Counted from the stretch's first letter, positions 41,033 to 50,500 are shown. The stretch: 64,000 nt of DNA from Rhizopus arrhizus (GCA_024220505.1 JAKZZE010000008.1:124001-188000), one strand, 5' to 3'. The notes: generated by a model from the letters alone, not told the origin. Translations and numbers: made by a program.

Positions 41033-42662
41033 CAGTAGCGGACAAAACTGGTGCACAAAAATTAAAATCAACATTGTATCTCCGCCATATGTCTGCGACT
41101 TTTGTGGCATATACCATCTGAAAGCCAGTCCAAAATATACATTATGTTATGTAAACCGGAACTGTGCCGGACATCCTTCAGGCATAAGGTCATTTTTAGT
41201 GATTTTTTGCATATTTCAATTTTCGCCAAAAATGTAGTGCTTGTCTAGCCTTCTTTCAATTTTCCCCATATCTCTCCCGTTTGCTTTCAGATTTCACAGC
41301 ATATTAGTAAATCTTAGTAGCTCTTAAAAAATATATAAAACTGTACTTATTTTGTATTTCCCATTGAGTCCCCCCTTTTGTTTTTACCCTATTCACTATA
41401 ACAAAGTACTAGCCTTATATGTTTAAGAAAATAAGCAACTGTAAAAACGAAACTCTGAGATCTCGAACACGCCTAGTTCGTACGACAGCAGATATTTCTA
41501 GAGTAACAAGGATCTCTAAATGGACAATCAACAGGAGAAAGAGGGAAGAAAGAAACTTAATGTCTTGTGATCATGAAGGTATTCCGCTATTAGCCTGAAA
41601 AGTTATTAGTTCAGTCATCAACCTAGAGCTTGGACAAGGTCCGCTACACACAGTTCCTGATGCTCAGCACATTTTGAGGACCTTAAGATACAGTATTAGC
41701 AGACTGTCAGTCTAAAGGCACAGTAGGAAGCTAGATTTTGAGTCTGGAAGTAAGGAATCGAAGAATTTCATCAGCTGTATAAGTCGGAAAAAGCGATGAA
41801 TGTGGTATCACAACAAGCCATTGTATACTATAGAGGGCTGGAAGTCTGCTATCTTTAGCAATGAAACAAATATGAACATTATGGATGCAGATAGTATACA
41901 CTAATATTGAAAGCAAGTCGAGCAACCTGAGCGATTTTTTCACGGTGATCAAACAATGAAGCATGCTGGCTGCTCTGTTATGTTTTAAGGCTGTATTAGA
42001 TATTGAGGACCAGAATATGTGTGTCAGGTATACGATGGTATAATGAACTCATAAATATACACATATATTTCGCTTACTTCATACCACAAAAGCCTAGCGT
42101 ATAGTGGTCTAAAACGTCGTAATCTCTCGTTTCAGTATGACAATGACACAAGGCACAAGTCAACGCATACCACAAACTCAATATTTGATAACAGCGCCTC
42201 TGTGCTACAAGTTTAGCCGCCACTAATCCCGGCCTAAGTCCGCTTAAGCATGCCAGGTGGCAATTGATGGCAAAGGTATGATGATACGACACTAGATCAA
42301 AAAGGGTCGATGATCTTTGGAAAAGAATAGTTAAAGAGCCGGGTTCTTTTACTGAAAATGATATACACGCATATTATTAGCATATGCAAAGAAGAACATC
42401 CGATGATATCAAGAGATGAGATGATTATATAGAGTCTAAGGTCTTAGCCACTTTTGCGGTTTTTAGAAAATATAAAATTTTATAAATTTAAAACACGCTC
42501 ATCGCTCAGTTTTAACACTGTCATGCTTAGAACATACATAAATTACAATGACTAGTATATCCTCCTTCTAGTATAGTTTCATGACTATTGCAATTACCAT
42601 GAGCAGGTAATGGTAGTTAAAAGCTAAAAAAAAGTTTTGTGCACCAGTTTTGTCCGCTACTG
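41033..42662 (+). mobile_element. Family C Tc1-like transposon, copy 2, inserted in F3 pol
   Basis: 1630 bp, flanked by TA at 41031-41032 and 42663-42664, with the same ends as copy 1 (CAGTAGCGGACAAAACTGG). It lacks element D and so provides the empty site for it. It is inserted upstream of the F3 protease. Confidence 0.92.
41460..42450 (+). pseudogene. Decayed family C transposase, copy 2
   Basis: Same order of degenerate Tc1 blocks as copy 1: ISRVTRISKWTINRRK, IFSNETNMNI, the CQVYDGI block and FQYDNDTRHK, with the same stops and frame breaks. The two copies differ by scattered substitutions. No function is expected. Confidence 0.7.
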
Positions 42663-43045
42663 TATATCCATATCTTTACTTTTGTTTGTAACTATTTGAT
42701 TTGTAGCAGATGGGTTGATTTCTTCAAAGTGTTGACGTGTATTGACTTTTCTAGTAATAATCGGTGTTCTTGTTTGCTTTTCTTGTGGAGTTGGTCTGGT
42801 TTTCTTATATGGGACCCCTTTAGCTACTTCAGGTGGCTTTTCGGGTCTGACTGCAGCATATAATTCTCTTTTATAGTTGGAATCACTTTCATTTTGAGTT
42901 AGAATAGCGTTAAGATGTCGGGATTGTTGAGGTGATGTTTTATTGTTTTGATATTGATGCTGATTTAACTGAGATTGGTGAATGGGTTTATTATGGTGGG
43001 TATTCGATTGACCATTAATTTCATTATTGAAAACAACCGACCCAT

Positions 43046-44326
43046 CTAGTTTTTTGACGGCTGGTTTTGCTGTTGTATATATTGTTGTGGATTAGACTGA
43101 TTATTGTAGTTATTATTTGGCTGGTTGCTGTTGTATTCTGGTTTTCTACTGGTATAATCAACGTTGTTTCTATATTTGTTGTATCCATTATTGTTGTAGT
43201 TGTTACGGTTGCTGTATCCATTGTTGTTGTTGTTGTTATATCCTTTGTTGTTGTATCCATTTCCATTGTTGTTGTATCCATTTCCATTGTTGTTGTGATA
43301 GCCACTATGTTCATTATTGCGTCTGTAGTCACGATAATTGTTGTTATATTTATTGGGATTTTCGAGTGGGTTACGATTATATGATCTGTTAGGTTGATAA
43401 AAGCCGTTTAGTTCATTACGAATAACTTGTTGTACCATGTTGAGAATTTCTTGTTGGCTGTCTGAATGTGCTGATTCATTATGTTCATGTCTTGGACGAT
43501 GATGCACTTGATATTGAACACCATTTGTATGACCATTTATATCCATGGTTGTTAATCGAGTTGGGCCACTAATGATATTACGATGCATCATTCTGGTTGG
43601 TTTGCTCGTACCATTTATTGTGACTACTTGTGTTGGTATTTCATCTGTATCTATAATTTCAACATTGTGATTGTTTATAGCGTAATGGTTGCGATAATTG
43701 TCTTCGTCGTGGTAGATTAAGGCGTTGTTAATATTGCGTGGAATAAAGGGGTTATCGACCATTGCGATCTTGCGTGGTCTGTTTGCATTCCACCATCCTT
43801 CTGCATGATTTATCCACTCTTGAAATGTTTTGGAGCTGCTTTGGATACAGAATTGTTTAATTTCTCTTAAGAGACCGGCACGGAATCGACTTTGAATCAC
43901 CTCTTCACTAGTAATATTTGCTAGGTCAGCTGCCTCTCGTAGTCTAGCCAGAAAAATTTGCGGATGTTCTTGTTCTCCTTGGTACATTTCATTGAATTCC
44001 AGTTCATAACTTTGTATTAATTCAGGTGTGATATAGTGATCTTTCAGCTTTTCAATAGCTACATCGTAGGTAAGTTCAGGATTCTTTTTGAGTATAACAT
44101 TTTCGTAATATATTTTTGCTGCGCGCCGTAATTGTGACTTGAGGATGACGAGTTTTCGTGAATCACTGTATATGTTGCTAATTGCAAGAAATGATTCAAG
44201 TATTTCTAAAAAATGTCGGAAATCTTCTCCTTCATAGCCATAAAATTCAATTAACCTGGGACGATATCCTTGGGTTGCGCTTTGGTTGCTGACTGGAGCC
44301 AACACGTTAGGTCCTATTGTTGTCAT
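43046..44326 (-). CDS. F3 gag
   Basis: 426 residues starting MTTIGPNVLAPV. Capsid-like block: YGYEGEDFRHFLEILES, LKSQLRRAAKIYYE, YITPELIQSYELEFN, GEQEHPQIFLARLREAADL and AEGWWNANRPRKIAMVDNPF. The C-terminal region contains iterated NNNGNGYNNNGNGY-like repeats and no zinc knuckle. It ends PSKN, then TAG, at the slip site. Confidence 0.88.
   Translation of the reverse strand: MTTIGPNVLAPVSNQSATQGYRPRLIEFYGYEGEDFRHFLEILESFLAISNIYSDSRKLVILKSQLRRAAKIYYENVILKKNPELTYDVAIEKLKDHYITPELIQSYELEFNEMYQGEQEHPQIFLARLREAADLANITSEEVIQSRFRAGLLREIKQFCIQSSSKTFQEWINHAEGWWNANRPRKIAMVDNPFIPRNINNALIYHDEDNYRNHYAINNHNVEIIDTDEIPTQVVTINGTSKPTRMMHRNIISGPTRLTTMDINGHTNGVQYQVHHRPRHEHNESAHSDSQQEILNMVQQVIRNELNGFYQPNRSYNRNPLENPNKYNNNYRDYRRNNEHSGYHNNNGNGYNNNGNGYNNKGYNNNNNNGYSNRNNYNNNGYNKYRNNVDYTSRKPEYNSNQPNNNYNNQSNPQQYIQQQNQPSKN
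43049..43055 (-). promoter_or_regulatory. -1 ribosomal frameshift site of F3
   Basis: A_AAA_AAC in the gag frame, then TAG; pol continues as KKLDGSVVF. Confidence 0.85.
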
Positions 44327-44505
44327 TGTCGATAATAAGTGTTTTGAAATTGTTGATTCTATTTGAGTGTCTTCTGATTGTTTTTAATTTGTTCTGTTGG
44401 TTTCTTGATTTAATTTGATTTATTGATATGATTTCGTTGTAGTTTTTCAATTTTGTCCCTCGTATTAATTTCTTGATTTGATTTCTTGATTTGATGTTTT
44501 ATTTC

Positions 44506-44525
44506 CCCTCGTAGTGACCACCAAA
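44506..44525 (-). promoter_or_regulatory. Primer-binding site of F3
   Basis: The same 18-base site as in F1 and F2, 2 bp from the 5' LTR. Confidence 0.8.
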
Positions 44526-45086
44526 TGTAATAAATTCTTACTAGTTTGCTTGAGTGTGTTGAGTTGAGGTTTAAATAAACAGATTTAAGTTGTAATTGGT
44601 ATAATAATTGCTTTTATATGAGTTGGATTGGCTTGATTCGCTTGTTATAGTGACCACCAGATCTTATAAAGTAGATCAAACTGTTTTAGTTAAGGTAGAA
44701 TAAAAATAAAAAGATAAAGTAAAATAAAAAAAGGGGATTTACAATGAAGTATAATAGCTTCAAGGGACTTCTTGTTCTTGATGTTAAAATAAATAAGAGA
44801 TAGTTTGCCTCTTTAAAAGAATATTTATTTGATAAAAAGAAAAAGTAAAAATAAAATAAGAGAGAAGTTAGGAAGTTAGAAGTGAAGTCATATTTTTGAG
44901 ATTATTATGTGAGGTTATTTATATGTTTTTGGGTTTTATGATTTTGTTCTGTTTTTGGTATTTTGAATGGTTGTTATAACATAAGAGGCGGTTGTTGTAT
45001 AGTGTAAGGTGGTTGTTGTAAACTGCAAGGCGTTCGTTATAAACTGCAACGATTTAAATTCCGACGTTTCATTCCTGTTTGTTACA
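44526..45086 (-). repeat. 5' LTR of F3
   Basis: Partner of 35172-35734; the 17-mer is at 44649-44665. Its outer end is 80 bp from the tRNA-Pro 3' end. Confidence 0.92.
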
Positions 45087-45104
45087 CTACTATGGTCACA
45101 GTGT

Positions 45105-45166
45105 TACAACAATACCAAAAAAGCATTTCCGACATTCATCAGAACACCAGAAACGCGTAAATATCA
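45105..45166. other. Native 3' flank of tRNA-Pro
   Basis: 62 bp between the F2 target duplication and the tRNA 3' end, the only undisturbed flank of the gene. Confidence 0.7.
45117..45122 (-). terminator. Probable pol III terminator of tRNA-Pro
   Basis: T6 on the tRNA sense strand, 44 bp after the tRNA 3' end; the first T run of 4 or more that I see. Confidence 0.6.
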
Positions 45167-45238
45167 GGGCTTCTCCGGGAATCGAACCCGGGACCTCTCG
45201 CACCCTAAGCGAGAATTATACCACTAAACCAAGAAGCC
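45167..45238 (-). tRNA. tRNA-Pro (anticodon AGG)
   Basis: An intact cloverleaf on the minus strand: acceptor GGCTTCT/AGAAGCC, D arm with TGGTTTAGTGG (A box), anticodon stem CTCGC/GCGAG with loop TTAGGGT (anticodon AGG), T arm CCGGG-TTCGATT-CCCGG (B box GGTTCGATTCC), discriminator C at 45167. No intron. The first 15 bases of the gene form the junction repeat of the LINE/SINE array that starts at its 5' end. As the array inserts exactly before the first base, the gene body stays intact, but its natural upstream flank is replaced by SINE1a. Confidence 0.95.
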
Positions 45239-45779
45239 AGGTGTGGGTGTTTGTCGTAGTGGTTAAGGCGCTACCGTATGGGTTGAGTGTCCTTTGGACA
45301 TGCAGGTTCGAATCCTGCCTTCCTCGCACCGTCTCTTCCACGCACGGTCACATGACTTCCTTAACGTGCGTCGTCTCTGGCTTTCGGTGTGTCCCGCCTG
45401 TGTGTTGCGTTGCGTGCCAGCTGGGTATCTGGTCCACCTTCCCTCCCTTTCGGTGTCCCCGTTGGCATCCCTTTCTGTTCTCTCTTTCCTCCCTGGGTTT
45501 TGACGCCGCTGCTGTTCTGGTCGGTCTGCGTTGTGTGCTGTTTGGTGAGCAGCATTATCAGCGTTGCAAGGATGCCCACCTCGGGCTTAATGAAGCATGT
45601 CTCTCTCTCTCTGTTCTAAGTCTTCGTCTGTCGCTCCAGCTAAAATAATTGCCCTGCTTACCCTCCCTTCCCTTCCCCCTTAACAGTTTGTATGCTTTCC
45701 CAGTTCGTTCTGTGGTCTAGCAATTAATGACACATATGTCGCCTGCATATTTGACCAATAAAAAATAAAAAACTTTCGT
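45239..45779 (+). mobile_element. SINE1a, tRNA-derived
   Basis: 541 bp. The 5' part is tRNA-like with A box around 45253-45269 (GTCGTAGTGGTTAAGGC) and a perfect B box GGTTCGAATCC at 45305-45315, with a long variable arm as in tRNA-Leu or tRNA-Ser. The body is pyrimidine-rich. The 3' tail contains GTCGCCTGCATATTTGACC, AATAAAAAATAAAAA and TTCGT directly before the junction repeat. It is transcribed away from tRNA-Pro. The open frames across it are not credible proteins. Confidence 0.88.
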
Positions 45780-45794
45780 CTAAACCAAGAAGCC

Positions 45795-46301
45795 AAGGTA
45801 TGTGGAGATAGTGCAAATGGTTAGAGCGTCTGCCTATCATTCGGGAGGTTGCAAGTTCAACCCCTCGTATCCGCATATCTACCCTTTCCGCACTCTAACT
45901 GCATGTTCTCTTTCTGCGGTGCTTTAAGCACTGAATGATTTTGTCTTGTGTGTCGCGTTGAGCGACAGCTTTGTATCTGTTCGCCTTCCTTCCCTCCATT
46001 GTTGTTTGGTGTTGTGCCGCTTGATAACACCTGGTTTTAATGCCACAAGTTGCTTCGGTGGTATGAGGTGTTTGTTGATCGTTGTCTGTGCGTTGCCTGG
46101 ATTCCCAGCCCCGGGATTAAAGAAGCACCGTTCTGTCTCTGCCTCAAGTCTTCGTCTATGGTTTCTGCTTCAAGATTGTAATTCGCTCCTTCCCCCATTC
46201 CCCCCTAATAACTTGTATGCTTTCCAGGATGTTCCTGTGGATTGCAATAATGATTTGTTAATCGCCTGCATATAATCCAATAAAATATAAAAATCTTTAA
46301 C
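45795..46301 (+). mobile_element. SINE2, tRNA-derived with a different head
   Basis: 507 bp. A box TAGTGCAAATGGTTAGAGC at 45809-45827, B box AGTTCAACCCC at 45854-45864, with a short variable loop, so the head derives from a different tRNA than SINE1. The body shares blocks with SINE1 and SINE3 (for example GTATGCTTTCCAG and AAGTCTTCGTCT). The tail is AATAAAATATAAAAATCTTTAAC. Confidence 0.85.
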
Positions 46302-46511
46302 CTAAACCAAGAAGCCACTTTCTTTCGCTTTTGGTTAAAAAGGTAAACTTGACTCTTTTTTTGGAAAGCCGATATCTCTGTCAAATCTATCCATCCATCA
46401 ACAATTTTTACATCAATCGACTCCTTTTGATCTATATTTTTATTTGGTTCAACTCTTATTCTGCTACCTTCAATACTTGTTGCTTAATCGTTGCTCAAAG
46501 TTTGCATCCAA

Positions 46512-47498
46512 ATGTCAACAACAAGAAATACTAGAGGATCCAAAATCCTGAATGCCGCCGCCGGACCCAATTCGTCCGAGCTCGAAGTCACAGTGCAAAA
46601 TCTCAGTCACGCACTTCAAGAGGTAACGACTAGACTCTCAGCCTTAGAACAGCTTAAGCTGGAATTGGAGACTTTGAGAGGTGAGAATGCTCGCCTCGTA
46701 CAAACCAATGAATCTCAAGCCAATGAGATTGCTTCTCTGCGTGCTCAGTTAGCCGCACAAACCGCCGGGGTCCCTACAAGCACCCCAAGTTCAAATACCG
46801 CTCTTTCTTCTGCTGCTGCTCCTGCTGGTGCTAAACAGTCCGTTTCTTCGCCCTCCTTGGGTACTGCTGCCTCGTCTTGGGCTACTGTTGTTTCTCGTTC
46901 TGCAAAGAACAAACTCCGTCGCCGTGCCGCTGCTGCTCGTGGTTTCCAGCCTGTGTCTGGTGAGCAAGGTTTTGACTATGTCTACATACCTAGATCTCGC
47001 AAAATGACATATACCGAAGCTCGTCGTCGTCTTGGTCGTCTGGGTGTTGACACCTGGCGGGTGCTAGATGTTTCGTTCCCCGCGCACTCCGTTGTTGGCC
47101 TACTTGTACACCTCCAGTACAAGCCTGCTCTCGTCTCATTGCTTGAAAAAGCAAAGATCAAGATCCTCGATCAGTTCGACCCTTTGGATCCTGACAATGT
47201 TGCTGACCCTGCTTTCTCTTCCGCGTCTCTGGAGGTACGTCAAGAAAAGATGGCGCACATTTCTAATGAGCGTTGCCTTCGTACCCTTGAGCGCTTGCGC
47301 TATCCTGTTGCTGTTGCTGTCTCGCGCTTCTTTTTGGCTAATGCCATGGTGTCTGACGAGGCTGTCTCTGATGTCTTGTCTGCCAAGCAAGATCGTCCCT
47401 CCTTCCCTCGTCATCCTGATCAACCCGACGACGACATGGTTCTTGATGACTATGAGCATCACCGTCCTGCCTCTCGTTCCAGCTTTGGATCATTATAA
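46512..47498 (+). CDS. LINE G1 ORF1 protein
   Basis: 328 residues from the ATG at 46512 (MSTTRNTRGSKIL); the frame is open 7 codons upstream but without ATG. The protein should bind LINE RNA and form the transposition particle. A coiled coil spans about residues 27-80 (Leu/Ala heptads in ALQEVTTRLSALEQLKLELE and ENARLVQTNESQANEIASL), followed by an Ala/Ser/Pro linker, a basic segment KNKLRRRAAAARGF (about 133-146), and a folded C-terminal half with YTEARRRLGRLGVDTWRVLDV, which may be an RNA-binding domain. The C-terminus is acidic (DDDMVLDDYEHH). No CCHC knuckle is visible. The stop TAA overlaps the ORF2 start by one base (TAATG). The protein is identical by eye to that of G2. Confidence 0.88.
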   Translation: MSTTRNTRGSKILNAAAGPNSSELEVTVQNLSHALQEVTTRLSALEQLKLELETLRGENARLVQTNESQANEIASLRAQLAAQTAGVPTSTPSSNTALSSAAAPAGAKQSVSSPSLGTAASSWATVVSRSAKNKLRRRAAAARGFQPVSGEQGFDYVYIPRSRKMTYTEARRRLGRLGVDTWRVLDVSFPAHSVVGLLVHLQYKPALVSLLEKAKIKILDQFDPLDPDNVADPAFSSASLEVRQEKMAHISNERCLRTLERLRYPVAVAVSRFFLANAMVSDEAVSDVLSAKQDRPSFPRHPDQPDDDMVLDDYEHHRPASRSSFGSL

Positions 47499-47528
47499 TG
47501 ATGAGTAGTAATACTTGTCATTATAATG
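47488..47528 (+). promoter_or_regulatory. ORF1/ORF2 stop-start junction with duplicated palindrome, G1
   Basis: The 10-bp palindrome CATTATAATG contains the ORF1 stop and ORF2 start (TAATG, followed by ATGA) and is repeated about 30 bp downstream. G2 and G3 are identical here; in G4 the second copy is CGTTATAATG. TAATGA-type junctions support termination-reinitiation in the LINE SART1. Confidence 0.7.
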
Positions 47529-50500
47529 TATCCTCGGTCTCTACATCTGGTATGGTCCCAGATCCGTCAACTCCTTCCTCTCCTTTGGTTTCTCTTAGTT
47601 CTCATGGCTCCCATGGTCCATCCTCTCCTTTATCATCGTCATCATCATCTATACCGCTTACAATCGGCTTGTGGAATGCCAATGGGCTTCAAGAATCCAC
47701 AGCCGAAGATCTCCTCCGTCACTGCCAGTCGTTCTCTTTGGTCTTCATCACTGAAACCTGGTTGCTTCCGCCTCACAGGATCCGTACCTCTTGGACCCAG
47801 TTCAACCTGTATGGCTCTCCTGTGATCAACAGCTATCGTGGCTCTCAAGGTGTCTCTGCTCTGGTGTCTCCTCGGTGTCCGATGGCTGTGGTACAGTTCC
47901 CGGTTCATACCAAGTATGCTCTGGGTCTGCGGTTGGGTCGCTCCTTGCGTCTCATCTGCCTGTATTTGCCCCCTTCCTTGTCCAACGACGAGGTCTCTTC
48001 TGTGTTGGTTTCGTTGCCCTTGACAGACGACACGATCATCTGTGGTGATCTGAACGCGCGTCTTGGTGCACTAACGGGTGATTCCGTTGCCAATGCTCGA
48101 GGTTCGGTGCTGCTTCGCTGGTGTGAAGAACATGGTCTCTCTGTTCTGAACTCGACTCTTGCTCCTGGGGTGCCTACTTTCTTGTCCTTTCGTGGTGGTC
48201 AAGTCAAGCAAAGTATGATCGACTACTTCTTGACCAACATGACCTCTGTCCTTAGGTCCCCTCGGATGCAAGTCTACAGTGATCTCTCTCTTGGCTCTGA
48301 CCACAAACTGTTGTCCTTGTCCTTTGACTATGCAGTCCCTGATGGTTATCCATCGCAGCCCGTTCTCTCTTCTTCTTCTGCCCGTCGGCTATGGAACCTC
48401 TCTCGGTTGAAGGAACCCGATGTCTGTAGTCTGTACGTGGCCTCATTCCAGTCCTTGGTCTCTCCATTGGTTGATCAGCTCAAAGCTTTGAAGTCAAGTC
48501 CTCCTTCTGCTGCTCCGCCTATAGACGCTCTCAATGACGCTCTGAATGAGGCGATCTATAGTGCACTCGACAAGTCGGTTGGCTCTCGCTCTTCTCGACC
48601 TTCCCAATGGAAGCCATTCTGGAATGCGCACTTGCAAGAACTCGCCGATGTTCGTGAACACCACTACCGCAAGTGGCGTCGTGCTATTGGCATCGACAAG
48701 GCCTTGTGGTGGGATCGACATCAGGTCGCTCAAGCCCGGTTCCGCTCTGCTCTCAAGTCTGCCAAACGTCTCTCTTGGCGTGCTTTCTGTGACTCTCTGG
48801 CCCGTGGCGAACTTGCTCGTGCGATGTCGAAGGTGAAGGTGATTCGGAACCGACGACGTCAACAGGTTGGGTTTACTCATCCTGACGGCCCTGCTGCAGG
48901 TGCGAACGCGATGCGTCAACACCTTGCCTCGGTCTACTCTGGTGACGGTCTTCCGTCAAGGCGTCCTGACCCTCTGCCCTCTGTCTCTGGTATGGTGCCT
49001 TTTGACCTCGATAGTCAAGACCCTGGTATGCCCTCGTTCTCTGCTGACAGTGTGGGTTCACTGATGCGACGTCTCCCTCTGCGTAAGGCTCCTGGTCCTG
49101 ACCACTTGCGTACGGAGATGCTCCTCCCCATCAAGTCTGTTCTGGCCCCACTGCTCTCCTTGCTTTTCAGTATCTGCTACCAGTGGTCGTATACCCCTTC
49201 TCTCTGGCGTCAAGCACAGGTGGTCCCCATCCACAAAAAGGGTGATCCTACCTCGCCAGGGAACTATCGTCCAATCTCCTTGACCTCCATCGTCCGCAAG
49301 CTCTTTGAGATGTGTCTCTTTCCCTCTGTTGAAGATGTCTCTCCTCCGCTCGATGTAGTTCAAGGTGGTTTCCGTCACCAGCGTAGTGCATTGGATCAAG
49401 CTCTCTGTCTTCATGATCTGATGCACTCTTACCGACGCCGACACAATCATTATCCTGTGGTCGCTTTCTTGGACATCAAGTCAGCCTATGATACAGTCGA
49501 TCGTCGTATCATATGGCAATCGATGCTCGCCTCTTCTGCTCCTCTGTCCTTGGTGTCCTTGTTGGCCAACATGTTTGATGATGTCTCGGTGTCTGTGTTG
49601 TTGCAGAACAATGTCTCTGATCCGTTTGTGCCGAGTACAGGTGTCCTTCAGGGCTCTGTCTTGAGTCCTCACCTGTACTCTATCTATGTCAACACATTGC
49701 CAGCTCTGCTTCGTTCTGCTGCTTCTGCAACAACCACCTCGGTGCTATCGGTGTCTCCTTCTGGTCCTCCTGGTCCTGGTGCTCTGGTCGCTGATGGTCT
49801 TCCCTTTGGTCCTTTGGTTGGTACTGCTGCTTTGTCTTCCTCGTCTCCTACGCCCACACCCATCAACAGTCTGTTGTATGCGGATGATGTGGCGCTGGTT
49901 GGGTCTGCTAGCGAAGTTCGGCATATGCTGGACCTAGCGCAGATCCACTCCTTGACTCTTGGTTACAAGTGGAGTCCACCAAAGTGTGCTGTCTTAAATG
50001 CACCCACTACTACATCAAGTCGATATGTTCAAATGTCGCTATATGATCAAGACCTTCCCTCTGTTGAGGAGTTCACTTACCTTGGTGTACCTTTTGATGG
50101 TAAGGGTATTTCTGTCCCTGCTATGATCAAGCATCGCGCGTCTAGTACTCTTGCTGCCATGGCTCAGCTACACTCGATGGGGCTCAACCGTCAAGGATTT
50201 ACTCTGCTTCTCTCTTCTCGTCTGTTCGCTGCGTTCATACGTCCTAAGCTTGAGTATGGTCTTGCCATTGCTCAGCTTTTAAGAAAGGACTATGACGAAC
50301 TCAATCGTGCTCAAGACCGATGTCTAAGGATGCTTGTCGGTGGTCATAGGACCGCCTCAACTGTAGTACTTCGGCACATTGCCAATCTACCGTCAATGTC
50401 TTTTCGTGCTGACACCCTGGTGCTCAAGTTCTGTCGTCGCTCTGAGGGTCTACCTGACGATTGTCTCTTGTCTTTGCTCTCTCAGTCTGTGCCAGTGTCT

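Larger units (their letters stand above)
38298..43055 (-). pseudogene. F3 protease, RT and RNase H, split by family C copy 2
   Basis: The frame leaves the -1 slip site (43049-43055), runs to 42665, is cut by the Tc1-like element at 41033-42662 and resumes at about 41030. The long open frame to 41117 includes transposon sequence at its apparent N-terminus. Protease: LVDCGAAKTCMS (Cys variant as in F1). Acidic linker, then NIYLKPHEEIGVLE. RT: FSALDMRAGFHQV, LPMGLVNSPATFQR, CLVAYIDDLNVYS. RNase H: LVTDASRNGLGCIL and ITDHSALKGLL. It ends SADFMSRLGY. Apart from the insertion I see no lesion. Confidence 0.88.
35172..45086 (-). mobile_element. F3: Ty3-type LTR retrotransposon inserted in the F2 5' LTR
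   Basis: LTRs of 563 and 561 bp, nearly identical (two single-base length differences seen). It lies between CTAC at 35168-35171 and 45087-45090; joining the flanks restores the F2 LTR end. Gag and integrase are intact, pol is split by family C copy 2, and ORF3 has an early stop. F3 must be younger than F2. Confidence 0.93.
27417..45100 (-). mobile_element. F2: coding-complete Ty3-type LTR retrotransposon (contains nested F3)
   Basis: F2 occupies 27417-35171 and 45091-45100, separated by F3 plus its 4-bp TSD. The target duplication of F2 is GTGT at 27413-27416 and 45101-45104. Gag, the -1 site, protease-RT-RNase H, integrase and ORF3 are all open. The two LTRs agree by eye except for the length of a T run and one minisatellite unit. 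Its right edge is 62 bp from the tRNA-Pro 3' end. Only its 5' LTR is damaged, by F3 about 10-14 bp inside the outer end. Confidence 0.92.

Noticed and set aside
45079..45648. Open frames of 60-190 codons across the SINEs
   Set aside because: They span tRNA-like heads and pyrimidine-rich SINE bodies, start in unrelated sequence, and are not kept between SINE1, SINE2 and SINE3. They are explained by SINE composition.
46491..46511. LINE G ORF1 starting at the upstream TTG
   Set aside because: The ATG at 46512 is in frame, is kept in all four copies, and is followed by a conserved MSTTRN or MSSTRN start.
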